In this document: positions 19,759-30,974 of the stretch, piece by piece
Numbering within the stretch: position 1 is the first letter of the stretch
How the letters are laid out: the number at the start of each line of letters is the position of its first letter
Source of the DNA: Dendrobium chrysotoxum
Taxonomy: Eukaryota > Streptophyta > Magnoliopsida > Asparagales > Orchidaceae
DNA: 64,000 bases
Assembly (NCBI GenBank): GCA_019925795.1
Contig: CM034307.1
Span: forward strand, 22,341,197-22,405,196
Direction of reading: 5' to 3'
Program-made: the position numbers and the translations under genes
Notes under the pieces: generated by a model
What the model saw: only the letters and a program-made list of their open reading frames with translations
Told to the model about the DNA's origin: nothing
Database searches by the model: none

Positions 19759-21330
19759 ATGGTCAACAGGCGTAGCAGTCGCCTCATAGGAGCCTCCCGC
19801 TCTCACTCTCATCAATCCAGGAATCAGTTTATGAATCATAGACGCCCGATATCTGCCTCTTTATACCCCGGGGGGCAAAACGCACCTGGAGAAGGAACCT
19901 CGGGACCCTCCCTAGAAGAGAGAATTCAAAAGATGGAAGAATCTCAAAACGAGATCCTACAACTCTTGCGAGAGACTCGACAACCGACCCTAGCACCTCA
20001 GGAGGAGGTTCTTCTCCCTCGAGATCCACCACGTGTCGAAGCTGTTCAAATCGAACATCTTCAAGACGAGATTCCTCTTCCTCCACTCAGGAGGCGTTCG
20101 CAGTCGCATCAAGATAATGAACTGGCTGATACAGCAAGTTCTACCCATCCTTCGCATACAGGTCGGCAACCTCGTATTCCTTTGGACCTCCCCGAAGAGT
20201 TAGCCCGACCACACATTGCTGAGCTCCCTCGTAATGCCCTTCGCCACGAACTACGACGATTGGTCCGAGAAGAGTTCCCTACAGGAGGCATAAGGCAACC
20301 CCTTCGTCAGTGGGACTTGCAGGAGTCGTCACCCTTGACAGAAGCTATTCTTCAACACGCTATTCCGGCAGGATTTAAACTACCAAGCATCGATTCCTAC
20401 GACGGGACATCCGACCCGTACGAGCACATCGATCATTACAGAACCATCATGCATATCCAACGAGCTTCTGATGCCCTCCTATGTCAGGTTTTTCCTGCTA
20501 CACTCAAAGGACAGGCGCGAACATGGTTCTATTCTCTTCCATCTGGAACGATCCCTTCATTCGTCAAATTGGCCAAAGCCTTCGTTGAACAGTTTGTAGC
20601 CAATCGAAGAATTGCTAAAGATTCTTCCCACCTCTCCGGGATTCGTCAAAATGAGGGAGAATCGTTAAAAGAGTACTTTCAGCGATTTTCCACCGAGGCA
20701 CGACAGATTCCAGGACTAAACCCAGAATTGCTCCGAGGGGTCTTCCTTGGAGGCCTTCGTCCTGGTCCTTTCTATTCGGCACTTATGCGCGACACTGTTC
20801 ATTCATATGCCGATCTGATCCATCGTGTGGAGGCGCAGATATCTGCAGATGAGGCAATAAATGCTCATAGAAAATAGTTCGAGCAAACCACTGGGAAGCG
20901 TAAGGGAGCACCTGAGGTGGAAATTCTCTCATCACAATGGAAAAAGCAAGGGAATAGCAATCTACCTTCTAGGCCCCCATTACCACAACGAGAACCTCGG
21001 AAGGAGAAAGAGTACACTCCGCTCAACACATCTCGAGCAAATGTGTTAATGGCGATTCAAGATCAGGACAAAGTGAAATGGCCGCATCCTTTGAAGCCAA
21101 ATACAGGAAATCAAGATCAGTACTGTCACTTTCATCGTAGTCGTGGCCACACTACTGAAGCATGTTGGCAACTTAAGGATGAGATTGAAAGACTTATCCG
21201 CCAGGGCTATCTTCGACAGTTTATTGGGAATCCACCTACCCGAGAAGAAGCTCGCCCCACTGGGGGGCAAAATCAACAACAACAAAGACAACCATTGAAT
21301 AATATTCAAATGGTTGGTGAGATTGAGTAA
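19759..21330 (+). pseudogene. gag: T gag, one in-frame stop
   Basis: About 523 codons. The capsid-like Retrotrans_gag domain lies at 20380-20860 (ARTWFYSLPSGTIPSF, ESLKEYFQRFSTEARQIPGL, LRGVFLGGLRPGPFYSALM). A zinc-binding C-X2-H-X4-H-X4-C motif follows (CHFHRSRGHTTEAC, 21124-21165) with the Tat-type tail LKDEIERLIRQGYLRQFI. The first 200 residues are charged with a short helix-forming stretch (EERIQKMEESQNEILQLLRE). An in-frame TAG at 20875-20877 divides the gene between the two domains; both sides are in the same frame, so a single substitution explains it. After 21330 pol would be expected but is absent. Confidence 0.9.
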
Positions 21331-21655
21331 TGCTGCAACTTGAACCTTTGTGTTAGTAATACTACTTGTCATGTGTCACCATGTATCTCTTCTATGATCA
21401 GTAGGATGTCACTCTAATGTCCTTAGTATTTCTACCAAGTCAAATGATGTGGTTGTCCCTATATGTATCTCTTTTGTTGTACAAGGGAATTATTGTATTG
21501 TCTTACAGTAATATAATGTGTTGTTCGTCCAGTTTTGATATTGTCTCTTTCTTTAAAAAGAATATAAATGACAATGAAAAACTACTGATAAATATAGTCT
21601 CTTTATCCTTGATTTGAGAAATACACAATCTTTATTGTGTCTCAATCACTGGATG
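21331..21655 (+). other. Non-coding segment after T gag
   Basis: AT-rich, with no domain and no repeats recognised. Short open frames (for example around 21417-21617) have no supporting features. It marks the point where the gag-pol reading frame of a full Tat element is lost. Confidence 0.5.
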
Positions 21656-22520
21656 ATCAATCCCAGGGGGATTCGTTCTGACCTCTTCCACACAGGTTAA
21701 CGTCGTCGAGCAAAGGCTCCGACATACAACCTCGAATAGGTCTCACATCCTTGGTGGATTCTCTCGACCTCTTCCATACAGGTTAACATCGTCGAGCAAA
21801 GGCTCCGACATACAACCTCGGATAGGTCTCACATCCTTGGTGGATTCTCTCGACCTCTTCCATACAGGTTAACGTCGTCGAGCAAAGGCTCCGACACACA
21901 ACCTCGGATAGGTCTCACATCCTTGGTGGATTCTCTCGACCTCTTCCATAAAGGTTAACGTCGTCGAGCAAAGGCTCCGACATACAACCTCGGATAGGTC
22001 TCACATCCTTGGTGGATTCTGTCGACCTCTTCCATACAGGTTAACGTCGTCGAGCAAAGGCTCTGACATACAACCTCAGATAGGTCTCACATCCTTGGTG
22101 GATTCTCTCGACCTCTTCCATACAGGTTAACGTCGTCGAGCAAAGGCTCCGACATACAACCTCGGATAGGTCTTACATCCTTGGTGGATTCTCTCGACCT
22201 CTTCCATACAGGTTAACGTCGTCGAGCAAAGGCTCCGACATACAACCTCGGATAGGTCTCACATCCTTGGTGGATTCTCTCGACCTCTTCCATACATGTT
22301 AACGTCGTCGAGCAAAGGCTCCGACATACAACCTCGGATAGGTCTCACATCCTTGGTGGATTCTCTCGACCTCTTCCATAAAGGTTAACGTCGTCGAGCA
22401 GGGCTCTGACATACAACCTCGGATAGGTCTCACATCCTTGGTGGATTCCCTCGACCACTCCTATACAGGTTAATGTCATTGAGCAGGGCTCTGACATACA
22501 ACCTCATATAGGTCAAATGT
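21656..22520 (+). repeat. 86-bp tandem repeat array in T, about 10 copies
   Basis: The phrase ggttaacgtcgtcgagcaaa recurs at 21695, 21781, 21867, 21953, 22039, 22125, 22211, 22297 and 22383, always 86 bases apart, then once at 85. Copies differ at only a few positions; the last ones (from 22383) diverge and fade out by about 22640. Each unit contains gtcgagc-aaag-gctccgac, which can fold into a short bulged hairpin. Such arrays are typical of the non-coding part of Tat-group elements. Confidence 0.95.
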
Positions 22521-23095
22521 CATTGGATGATGTCTTGTATCCCAATCATTGGAAGATCATTCTTGGGGAGATTTAATCTAACATCTTCCCTTAATGTCAT
22601 CAAGCAAGGGCTTTGACTTACAGTCTCAGATATGTCAAATATCCTAAAAGGATGTCTCTCACATTCGTTCAGACTAATAATACATCAAAAGCACAAATCA
22701 TGTCTTACAGATGCAATAACAATTCAGGTCCCTCTAGGGGACAAATCCTCATTTCATATACAATATCATTGGAGTTACATAAATTCAGATTCAAATATAC
22801 ATTTCTTCTCACCAGAAGTTGAAATCAAAAGGTACACTGGTGACACTCATACAAGCTAGTATCATCCAGCAACAAGTAACTTTAACATAGTCAAATATCC
22901 TTGGTGGATTTAAGTGACTTCTCCCTTACTGCACGCAAGCATCTCCTACAACTGCTCCTTTAAAGAAAGGACATAATTGGATCATCATCAGACCTCCACT
23001 CAGTTGACAGTGTTAGTGTATTGCCAGAATATTGGCATGTCACACTACTTCGGCCTCTTGATTCAGTAATATCTGATGTTGGCACACTTCAGTAT
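22521..23095 (+). other. Degenerate repeat edge and unassigned DNA in T
   Basis: Begins with two decayed versions of the 86-bp unit (for example cttcccttaatgtcatcaag near 22585) and continues as unique AT-rich sequence. The small open frames are not supported. Confidence 0.5.
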
Positions 23096-23099
23096 GGAT

Positions 23100-24020
23100 G
23101 AATATTGCCTTAACACAATGTTACTGGATGCCGGCCATCATCTGCCCGTCGCCAGACCCTCGTCGAATTTCTACCCAACATTGTATTTCTGCCAGTTGCG
23201 TGACTTGCCTCAGATATCTACCCGATGTTGTACTTATGCGCGTCGATGGACTTTCATCGGACTTCTGCCCAACGACGAGCTTCTTCCCGTTGCTGGGTCT
23301 CTGCCCGTCGCCGGACTTTCGTTGGAATTTTGCCCAATATTTTCGTCGGACTTCTGCCCGACACCGTACTTCCACTCGACGCAGGACTTCTGCCAGTCGC
23401 GGGACTTTTGTCAGACTTCTGTCTGACGCCGAGCTTCCTCCCGTTGAAGGACTTCTGCCCGTCGCGGGACATTCGTCGGACTTCTGCCCGACACCGAGCT
23501 TCCTCCCGTTGAAGGACTTCTGCCCGTTGCGGGACATTCGTCGGACTCCTGCCCGACGCTGAGCTTCCTCCCGTTGAAGGACTTCTGCCAGTCGTGGGAC
23601 ATTCGTCGGACTCCTGCCCGACGCTGAGCTTCCTCCCGTTGAAGGACTTCTGCCCGTCGCGGGACATTCGTCGGACTCCTGCCTGACGCTGAGCTTCCTC
23701 CCGTTGAAGGACTTCTGCCCATCGTGGGTCATTCGTCGAACTTCTGCTTGACACCAGAGTTCTGCCCGCCGCCGGACCCTCGTCAGACTTTTACCCGACG
23801 CCGGACTTCTGCCTATTGCCGGGCCCTCGTCAAAGTTCTACCCAACATTGAACTTCTACCCGACGCCAGACTTCTGCCCGTCGTCAGAGTTCTACCCGAC
23901 GATGTACTTCTACTTGTCTTCGGACCTCTGCCCGTCATCAGACTCTTATCGGACTTCTACACGACGCCAATTTTTCACCCGTCACCAGACTTCTTCCGTC
24001 TGTTACAGGGCTTCCACTGA
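23100..24020 (+). repeat. 65-bp tandem array with flanking degenerate units in T
   Basis: The phrase gggacattcgtcgga is found at 23466, 23531, 23596 and 23661, with related copies at 23401 and 23726, all 65 bases apart. Flanking sequence on both sides is built of looser cccgacgccggacttctg units of about 20-45 bases. The unit has no stop codon in any frame on the reverse strand, and because 65 is not a multiple of three every frame passes through all three readings. This yields 100-200-codon open frames on both strands that are not genes. Confidence 0.9.
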
Positions 24021-24039
24021 CTAACGTCGGACTTCCACG

Positions 24040-24450
24040 AGATCCCTCAGAAAAGGAGGAAACTCCTACTCAGTGAGGGGCCCTAAACCTGGACAGTGGA
24101 TACCGTCTGAACAGGACCAGGGGAATGCCTCAACATGAGGGAAAGATGAATGTGAGGGAGGATTTTCCCTTCTTGCAAAGAGGGGCCCTGGACCCGGACA
24201 GGGGATGCCGCCTGTGCCGGGCCAGGGGATGGCCTCAATTGAAAGAAAGGAGGAGAAGACTCCTACTCAGTGAGGGGCCCTAGCCCTGAATAGGCCTAGG
24301 GGAATGCCTCAGCGTGAGGGAGAAATGAAGAAAAAATGAAACATCCTTCTTGCAGTGAGGGGCCCTGGCCTGGACAGGGGATGCCGCCTGTGCAGGGCCA
24401 GGGGAAGGCCACAAATGAAAGAAGAAAGGGAGAGGAGAAGAGAGGTGCAA
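24040..24450 (+). repeat. Roughly 100-bp diverged tandem units in T
   Basis: Three to four copies of a module with gtgaggggccct, ggacaggggatgccgcctg, ggccaggggatggcctca and agaaaggaggagaa (about 24050, 24175, 24265, 24350). Spacing is irregular because of small indels. Purine-rich; no coding potential. Confidence 0.7.
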
Positions 24451-24510
24451 GTAACTCATAGGCCCTAGGGGGCTATTTATAGCAAGAGGGGGAAGTTGGG
24501 GAAGTTGCTG

Positions 24511-24535
24511 AAAAAAAAAAAAAAAAAAAAAAAAA
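24511..24535 (+). repeat. Poly-A run in T
   Basis: Twenty-five A residues between the tandem modules and the GC-rich hairpin region. Confidence 0.95.
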
Positions 24536-24542
24536 TTCGGCC

Positions 24543-24640
24543 TTAACCGCCAGCGGTTAGCTGGCGGTTAACTGGCGGTTACCCAACCGCCAGCGGTTGG
24601 CTGAACCGCCAGCCGTGGCTAAACCGCCAGCCGCCAGAGC
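24543..24640 (+). repeat. GC-rich hairpin-forming repeat (AACCGCCAGC units) in T
   Basis: aaccgccagc (24545-24554) pairs perfectly with gctggcggtt (24560-24569) over a 5-base loop; further copies in both orientations follow at about 24575-24630. The combined region could form strong secondary structure in the RNA upstream of the polypurine tract. Open frames over this region are produced by GC richness. Confidence 0.7.
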
Positions 24641-25041
24641 CGCGGCTCAGGAGAGCCGCACAGGAGCCAGGGCAGCGCGGGCAGCGCCCGCTTGTGCGCG
24701 GGCAGGCGCGCCGGGCAGGGGCGGGCGCGCGGCATCTGCGGCGGCAGCGCGCGGGGAATCCGGCAGCGGCGGCCGGCGGCCGCTGGCGGCGGCTGAGCTG
24801 CCCCAACCCATTTTCGGGCCCAATTTTGGGCCCGAAAAGGTCAAATTGGACGTTTTTGGGGTCCCCGGAACCGTTTTTCGACGTTCCGGACTCAATTTTG
24901 GCACTTTTAAGGCCATTCGAGACCTCTACACCCAAATTTGGTTTTTTGCAAATATCAAATTGCACGAAAAAATTTCCCCAAAGATTGAAACGCATATTTT
25001 CGGACTTCTAGAGCTTCGATGTCCGAAAATAGGGGGGCAAC

Positions 25042-26083
25042 TGATACGTCATCAAAAAATTATCCTGATCGGGCACGAATCTCGAGGAAAAACTCAAGTT
25101 GGAAACTTCAAAAATTATTTCGGAGACCATTTAAACTCCGATTTCAGCAAACTTATAGTCAAACTGAGCGTCTCGAAAATACAAATCCAACGACACCAAA
25201 TTCGACTCAATCCGAGCCCAAGTGAGTCCAAATCAAGTACCCGAAGTGCTGTTGGAAGCATCGAATAGCAATTTGAGTTACCAAACGGTCTCCGATTTTG
25301 GCGAGCTTATACTCGAATCGAGCGGCTCGATGAGACGAATCCAACGAACCCAAGATCGCAGAATTCTGATATCATTAAGACCTTCAAATGCTTGCTAAAC
25401 GGTTCACGATCAAGGGATTCAATATCGGCCGTTCATCCGGATCACTCCCTATTCGCCCCTGATCCCTCACATATTTACGGGCTATGCCACTCCAGAAAAA
25501 CTATAAATAGCCCCTCATTTCTCTTAAGAGGGGACCCCAAGCCAAGAAGAGAAGAAGAGAAGGAAGAGAAGAGAAGCCTAGGAGGGAATAACTCCTCCTC
25601 GACCACCGCTGGAACACCGCCGGAACTCCGCCGGAACACCGCCGGAACACCGCTGGAACACCACCGAAGCACCACCAGGCGCCCGAGGGACGCCGGAGCC
25701 CTGCCCGACACGGGAGCAACGTCGGAATTCTGCCCGACGCTAGAATTCTACCCGATGTCCGAGTGACGCCGGACTTCTTTCCAAGTGACGCCGAAATTCT
25801 GTCTGACGCCCGAGTGACGTCGGAACTCTGCTTGGCCTTGTAATTGATACTCATTGTAATCTGATTGTCCTGAAGTTAAAGGACGAGTCAGCCTCGTCTA
25901 TTTCAAACAACACTAGTGGAACTTTTTCAACTGGGCGTAGCCCCGTGGTTTTTCCCTTTTTCAGGGCTTTCCACGTAAAAATCCTGGTATTTCTTTCACT
26001 CTTCTGTTTGTGTGCTGGATATACGTACAACGCTGAGACGGAAATATTAAACTCTATCGCCGCGTATATTTGAGTCCGCAACA
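25042..26083 (+). repeat. T 3' LTR (1042 bp)
   Basis: Twenty-two bases longer than the 5' LTR, largely through extra 12-bp CCGCCGGAACAC-type units at about 25610-25665. It retains the TATA box ctataaatag (about 25501-25510). Ends GCAACA followed by the TSD agtat. Confidence 0.95.
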
Positions 26084-26540
26084 AGTATTATACTAAATTA
26101 TGTCTTATTGATGTTAATTAATACTATATTGGTTATAACAATCTTAAGCTAATACTCTCATTCACATTATCGATCTTCAATACAACCAGTCAAGTGCCGC
26201 CCAGGCAATGATAAAAATGAAAATTAAAAATGTGATAATATTTAAAAAAATAAATAAAATTTTATATTAATTTATCTCTTAAGATATTTGTATAAGTAAA
26301 CTTTAATTTTGATATAAAATACTAAATAAAAACTGAAATATTTTTAATAATTTTAAGAATAAAGTAATAAAATTTAAAAATGTTATATGATATGTTTAGA
26401 TTTATAAAATGTGATTAATATCATATGTTGTAATTTTCAAAAAACATCTGATCAAAACATTAATTTTTTTTCTTTTTAAACTAGGAGGTTTGTGCAGTTT
26501 ACCATGCCCTGATATCCATTTGAACTTATTTTTAAATGCA

Positions 26541-26665
26541 ACTCACCATGAATTATTGGTTGAGAGTTTTGGCTATCAACCAAAATGTCTTGGGTTCGAA
26601 GGTTACATGCGTGATGTTCGTATGAATTTATCTTAATTGACCAAAATGTCAAAAGAAATTTTATT
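26541..26665 (+). repeat. SINE-like unit with Pol III box B
   Basis: actcaccatg...tggttgagagttttggctatc is followed about 35 bases later by gggttcgaagg, a good match to the tRNA box B consensus GGTTCGANNC; the first part has the place and rough shape of box A. The 3' part ttatcttaattgaccaaaatgtc is shared with the decayed unit at 18042-18160, which shows that it is dispersed. Family not identified, TSD not found. Confidence 0.45.
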
Positions 26666-27063
26666 CTTAATGAATTAGTTGGTCCCACATGAGAAAGCGC
26701 TGTTGGCTAGGCAAGGAGATTGAGCTAAGGGTTAATAAATATTTTAGGACTTTCAAAATACATATAACTTAAGCTTGAAAAATCATGAAGTATAATGTAT
26801 TTTTCATTAAATTCACAAAGATTATGAAAAAGTATAGAAAAATTATAAAATGACTTTGTTGGCTATTTCATATGGTTGGTATTTTTTTCAAATTTTTTAG
26901 TAATTTCATTACAATAAATATAAGGTAAAAAAATCATAAATTCTGTTGAGTTTTGGTATAAGTTTAATTTGAAACAATAAGAATAATCACAAATCTATTA
27001 GGCATAAGGAAGACTTATTTTGATCTATTGGAAGTCATAGGAACTCAAGGTTTGCCCTATGAT

Positions 27064-27084
27064 CCCCCCCCCCCCCCCCCCCCC
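27064..27084. repeat. Homopolymer C run
   Basis: Twenty-one C residues. The exact length is uncertain in most sequencing methods. Confidence 0.9.
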
Positions 27085-29383
27085 AAACAAAAAAAACAAA
27101 AAGGTTTGCCCTATGTTAACATTAGTTTACTTTAGGGGCCATAGTGGTAGACTAAATTTACTTAGGTAACCCATAGGTGTCGTTGTTGATATTAGCTTGA
27201 GCTTAACAGTCTTGGGTAAGCTATTCTTAGCTCACATAAGAGTCATGTTTGACCCTAATAAACTTTATTGACTTTTGCTAAACCCCACTAACTCAGGTCT
27301 ACCTAAATTAATCTCTGTCTCCTTTTTTGGGTTTGATCCTATCCAATCTTGTCCTTACTATTCTTGAAATTCGTAAGCCTGGTCTAGTATTTGGACGATT
27401 AAAAATATTATTGGTTAGATTATTTATTATTCTATATATTATATATATAGTTTTCTTTTTTATTCTACTAACATTTTAGGTAAAATAGAAGAATCTACTT
27501 CATACACTAAGCTTGATCATGAAGGGAAAGCGTCAAAAATAAATTATCGAGTTTGTATTTTTTTTCTTTTTCTTGTGTCAATATGTATTGGGTGTATATT
27601 AGCAAGGTGACTAAACACCTAGACACAAAAGTGGGGATGAAAAATTGAAAACTTGACTTTAAAATTTGAACTAATAGTACTATTCAAAATCTTTTGTACT
27701 ATATGATTATTAATGAATGTTACCTAATCTAAACCATTGATCAATCAATTATATAAGGATCAAATCATGATTGGAGATCATATTGTTACGATCCAAGTCA
27801 TCAAGTATGATCTAATTGAACATTTTATGGTTGAACCTTGGTTCTCCTGGATGATCCCTAATATGATACAACTGATCATATTATATGATTCATATTGTAC
27901 TGTCCAATTTAACGTAATTCAAAAATGAGTGTTTAACAAATCAGACATTTGTGATGTCTCAGGATCTAAAGTGGAAGAATTATATCTCTTTTCTCTTTAT
28001 TTATTTTCTTTCTTCTCACAATTCATTCATTATATTAGTTTCCATTAACAACTAATATTCTTTTATAACTATATTTTTTATAACTAGATTTGATTAATTG
28101 CATTAAAAATATATAAATAGTAATAAACATAATTACATTTTCACAGACAATATTTACATCCCCTTTCAAAGTCTAAAATTTAAAATAATATATACAATAA
28201 TCACTATCGGCTACAAAAGAATACATATAAAACCAAATAGCTGAAAAACACAACTAAACTAGCATCACTGTCTAGCTTAAGGCTCCAGACATTTTTCTAA
28301 AATTATATAAAATCACATAATTGAATGCATTGCCCAATAAGTAAACAAAACTTATCATTACATTCAATGCAAGGGAAAAGAAATAATATGCCTGTTCCAG
28401 TTCCAGTTCATATTAATCAATAATCAATAATCTATCCATATAAGTAATAATTAATAAATAATATTTATATCATTTAATAGTAAAATCAATATGATCAGTA
28501 AAACCAAAAAGATTTATCAAATCATAAAAAAAGATAAGTAATCAATGAGCTATATTAGTATGCTATGCTATGAATGAAGGTTCTATCATTACGACCTAAG
28601 TCTTATCTATCAATAAGTTAAATAGTTATATCAAACAATTATATGTAAATGCAACCATGAATACAATTATGAAGAGCAATGCAAGACATCTAGCTTTAAT
28701 GTGGTGTTTCATCCTTCCACCCTAACCATTGTCCAATTGGTCATTAATCTTTAATTTAACCTCAACTGTCGACCAATTGATCCTCAATCTTTATCTTACC
28801 ATCATTATTCAATATCTTAAGTTAATTAATCGGTGACTTTCAATAATTAATGAAGATTCATCACTCTATGCTTTGCTATAATTTGGTCAATAAGTTACAT
28901 GTTATAAATAAGATCACTACAATAACCCTTAAATTTTAAAAGAGTTGTTTTGACCTATAAAAGTCAAATTTTATTTTAGGAGTCAATATGAGTCCAAATT
29001 ATAAACTATTTTTCCTAAAATATAGAAATTATTGTGCTTTAATTTTACTATTTTTTTTCTAATTTTTAAGATTTAGTACAAATTCTTAAGAAATTGACAC
29101 TTATTGATATAAGTGGGGTTTTTGGAACCATTATATGTTTATTTTGCAAACTGATTATAATAGTATGTAATGGGCATACTTAGCAAATTTATGAATATTT
29201 TGGTATATATTTTTTTAATCCTTAGATTTGAAGAACATATAAAAGGATTTAATTGAATTTTTACTAAAATCTAAATAATTTAAATAATTAAATTTATACC
29301 CTTATATTATTTTATTATAAAAATCTCCTCCCACTTGTCAAATGGCTTTGCATTTTTTATTTTGCCCAAATCAAAGAACCAAC

Positions 29384-30974
29384 TAAAAGTTCATGTAGGT
29401 TTTTAGACCTTATAGAACTTTCCAAAGGCTAACCAAGAGGGAGGGGGGGGGGGGGGGGGGGGGTGGGTTGAATTGGTTATATAAAAAAAAAAATTTTGGA
29501 TTTTTGAAAATAGTTTTAGATCTTTTAGAAAATCAAATTATTAATCCTAAAATATGTAGTTGTTTATAGAAATTATTATCACTGAGGATTTTTTTAGTAA
29601 TAAAAATTTTAAACGTAGAAAATAAAAATGTGAGAAAAATTAAAAATAATAGAAGAAACACCAAATTTTATAGCAGTTCGGTCCAACTTGAACTACATCC
29701 ACTTCCTAGAGACTCATTCTCTAGGTATTATACTAAATAATAGTGACTCTCATTTTGCCCCACAGCAAGGTGGAGAAGTCCTTACAAACTCTCTTCCACC
29801 AACCGGTGCGATAGAGAACCGTCATCTTTTACACTCTCTAAGTGATGACAATGTGTCGTCATGTCCTTTTTCACCTTTATGGTAAAGGCAGAGTACCATC
29901 ACGTCCTTTTTGACCGTCCTAGTGAAGGTAAAGTACCTTGATCCAATGTTGAAGATCTTCTCCCAAGAGCCTCCAAAGAAGTTGGGCAGAAACTTGAAGA
30001 AGACAAAGAGATCCTCATTTTGGGCAACCTTGTTAATCCCTCACAACTCTCCCTTACTAGATCTCTCACTCTTCACTCTCAAAATTTCTCCCAAACATAC
30101 TCTCAATAGTCACTCTAAAAAGAAATTCACAGCAAAAGATTCTTGAGACAATTTTTAGGTCTCTTTATATAGAAAAACACAGTAAAAACCGTCTGAAAAT
30201 TGAAATTTTTAAGAGAACCATCCTAAATTTATGCAATACAATCATGGATCATCCGGTACGAATAGTTCAAAAAATTAAAACTTCATTTAGTATGAACCCA
30301 GACAAACTCAGTTTCATACACTGTTAGTTGTCTGTACGAATGCAAATCGTACAGTATAAATAGTTCAAAAAATAAATGTCTTCATTCGGTATGATCTTGA
30401 ACAAACCTAATTTCATACTCTATCAGTCGTTTGTATGACTTGGAATTGTACGTATAGTATAAATAATTCAAAAAATAATTATGTTCATTCAGTTCGATAT
30501 GGAATGAACCTAATTTTATACTCTATCAGTCGTCTATACGACTTGACATCGTACAGTATGAATAGTAAAAAATTCAAGCCATGATTTGATTAATTGTATT
30601 CTGGAGGAAAACTATGTCAAATCATACAGTATGATTAGATATCATACAATATGATTAGTCTTTAAAAAAATCAATCTAAAGTTTATCTCTCACCCCCTGT
30701 GTGTGTGCATGGTTACCTAATTATAATCACACTTGCTCAGACTTAAGAAATAAAAATAAAGATATATAGACTCTATTACATAAAATCCTATTCTATCTGG
30801 TCTTGAAGTTTTAAGCAATCTAGAATAGTATATGATTTCCTAGAAATATTAGCACACACAAAAATAAACAGAAATATCTAATATATGCTAGGAGAAATAA
30901 TAAAATCATCAGAATAATAGTATTTTATTATCATCAAAAATCACAATCTCAATCTTGATTCCTGAGTTGCAATA
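29384..30974 (-). repeat. X 3' LTR
   Basis: Read on the minus strand it starts tattgcaactcaggaatc and ends near 29384 with the family end cttttagttgg-like in place of CTTTCA. It holds a purine tract turned into a 21-base G run on the plus strand (29443-29463), the conserved hairpin block at 29767-29783, a TATA box (30173-30181 reversed) and decayed palindromes (30245-30640). About 9 percent different from the X 5' LTR over a 117-base comparison by eye. Confidence 0.8.
30245..30660. promoter_or_regulatory. Decayed palindrome array in the X 3' LTR
   Basis: Remnants such as tcgtacagtataaat, tcatacagtatgatt and atcatacaatatgat, many with C-to-T or G-to-A changes in the former CG steps, are spread upstream (in LTR sense) of the TATA box. 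The order matches E1. Confidence 0.6.

Larger units (their letters stand above)
18688..26083 (+). mobile_element. T: gag-only Ty3/gypsy (Tat-like) retrotransposon, about 7.4 kb
   Basis: LTRs 18688-19707 and 25042-26083, a perfect 5-bp TSD, a PBS and a polypurine tract (about 25027-25041, ending aggggggcaac). The internal region has a Tat-type gag and then, instead of pol, about 3.7 kb of tandem-repeat-rich DNA. No protease, reverse transcriptase or integrase motif is visible, so it must move with enzymes supplied in trans, as described for TR-GAG and LARD-type elements. About two dozen LTR substitutions by eye (roughly 2 percent) make it older than E1. Confidence 0.9.
26089..29383. other. AT-rich intergenic DNA without recognised genes
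   Basis: No frame with domain support. It contains a SINE-like unit (26541-26665), a 21-base C run (27064-27084) followed by A-rich DNA and a short repeated phrase aggtttgccctatg on both sides of the C run (27049 and 27102). Nothing else could be assigned. Confidence 0.6.

Noticed and set aside
24597..25268. 223-codon forward frame with Ala/Arg-rich start
   Set aside because: It runs from the GC-rich hairpin repeat through the polypurine tract into the 3' LTR; composition explains it.
29443..29463. Long G run (and C run at 27064-27084) as a G-quadruplex or regulatory element
   Set aside because: The G run is an expansion of the short G tract present at the same place in all LTRs of the group; length may be a sequencing artefact.
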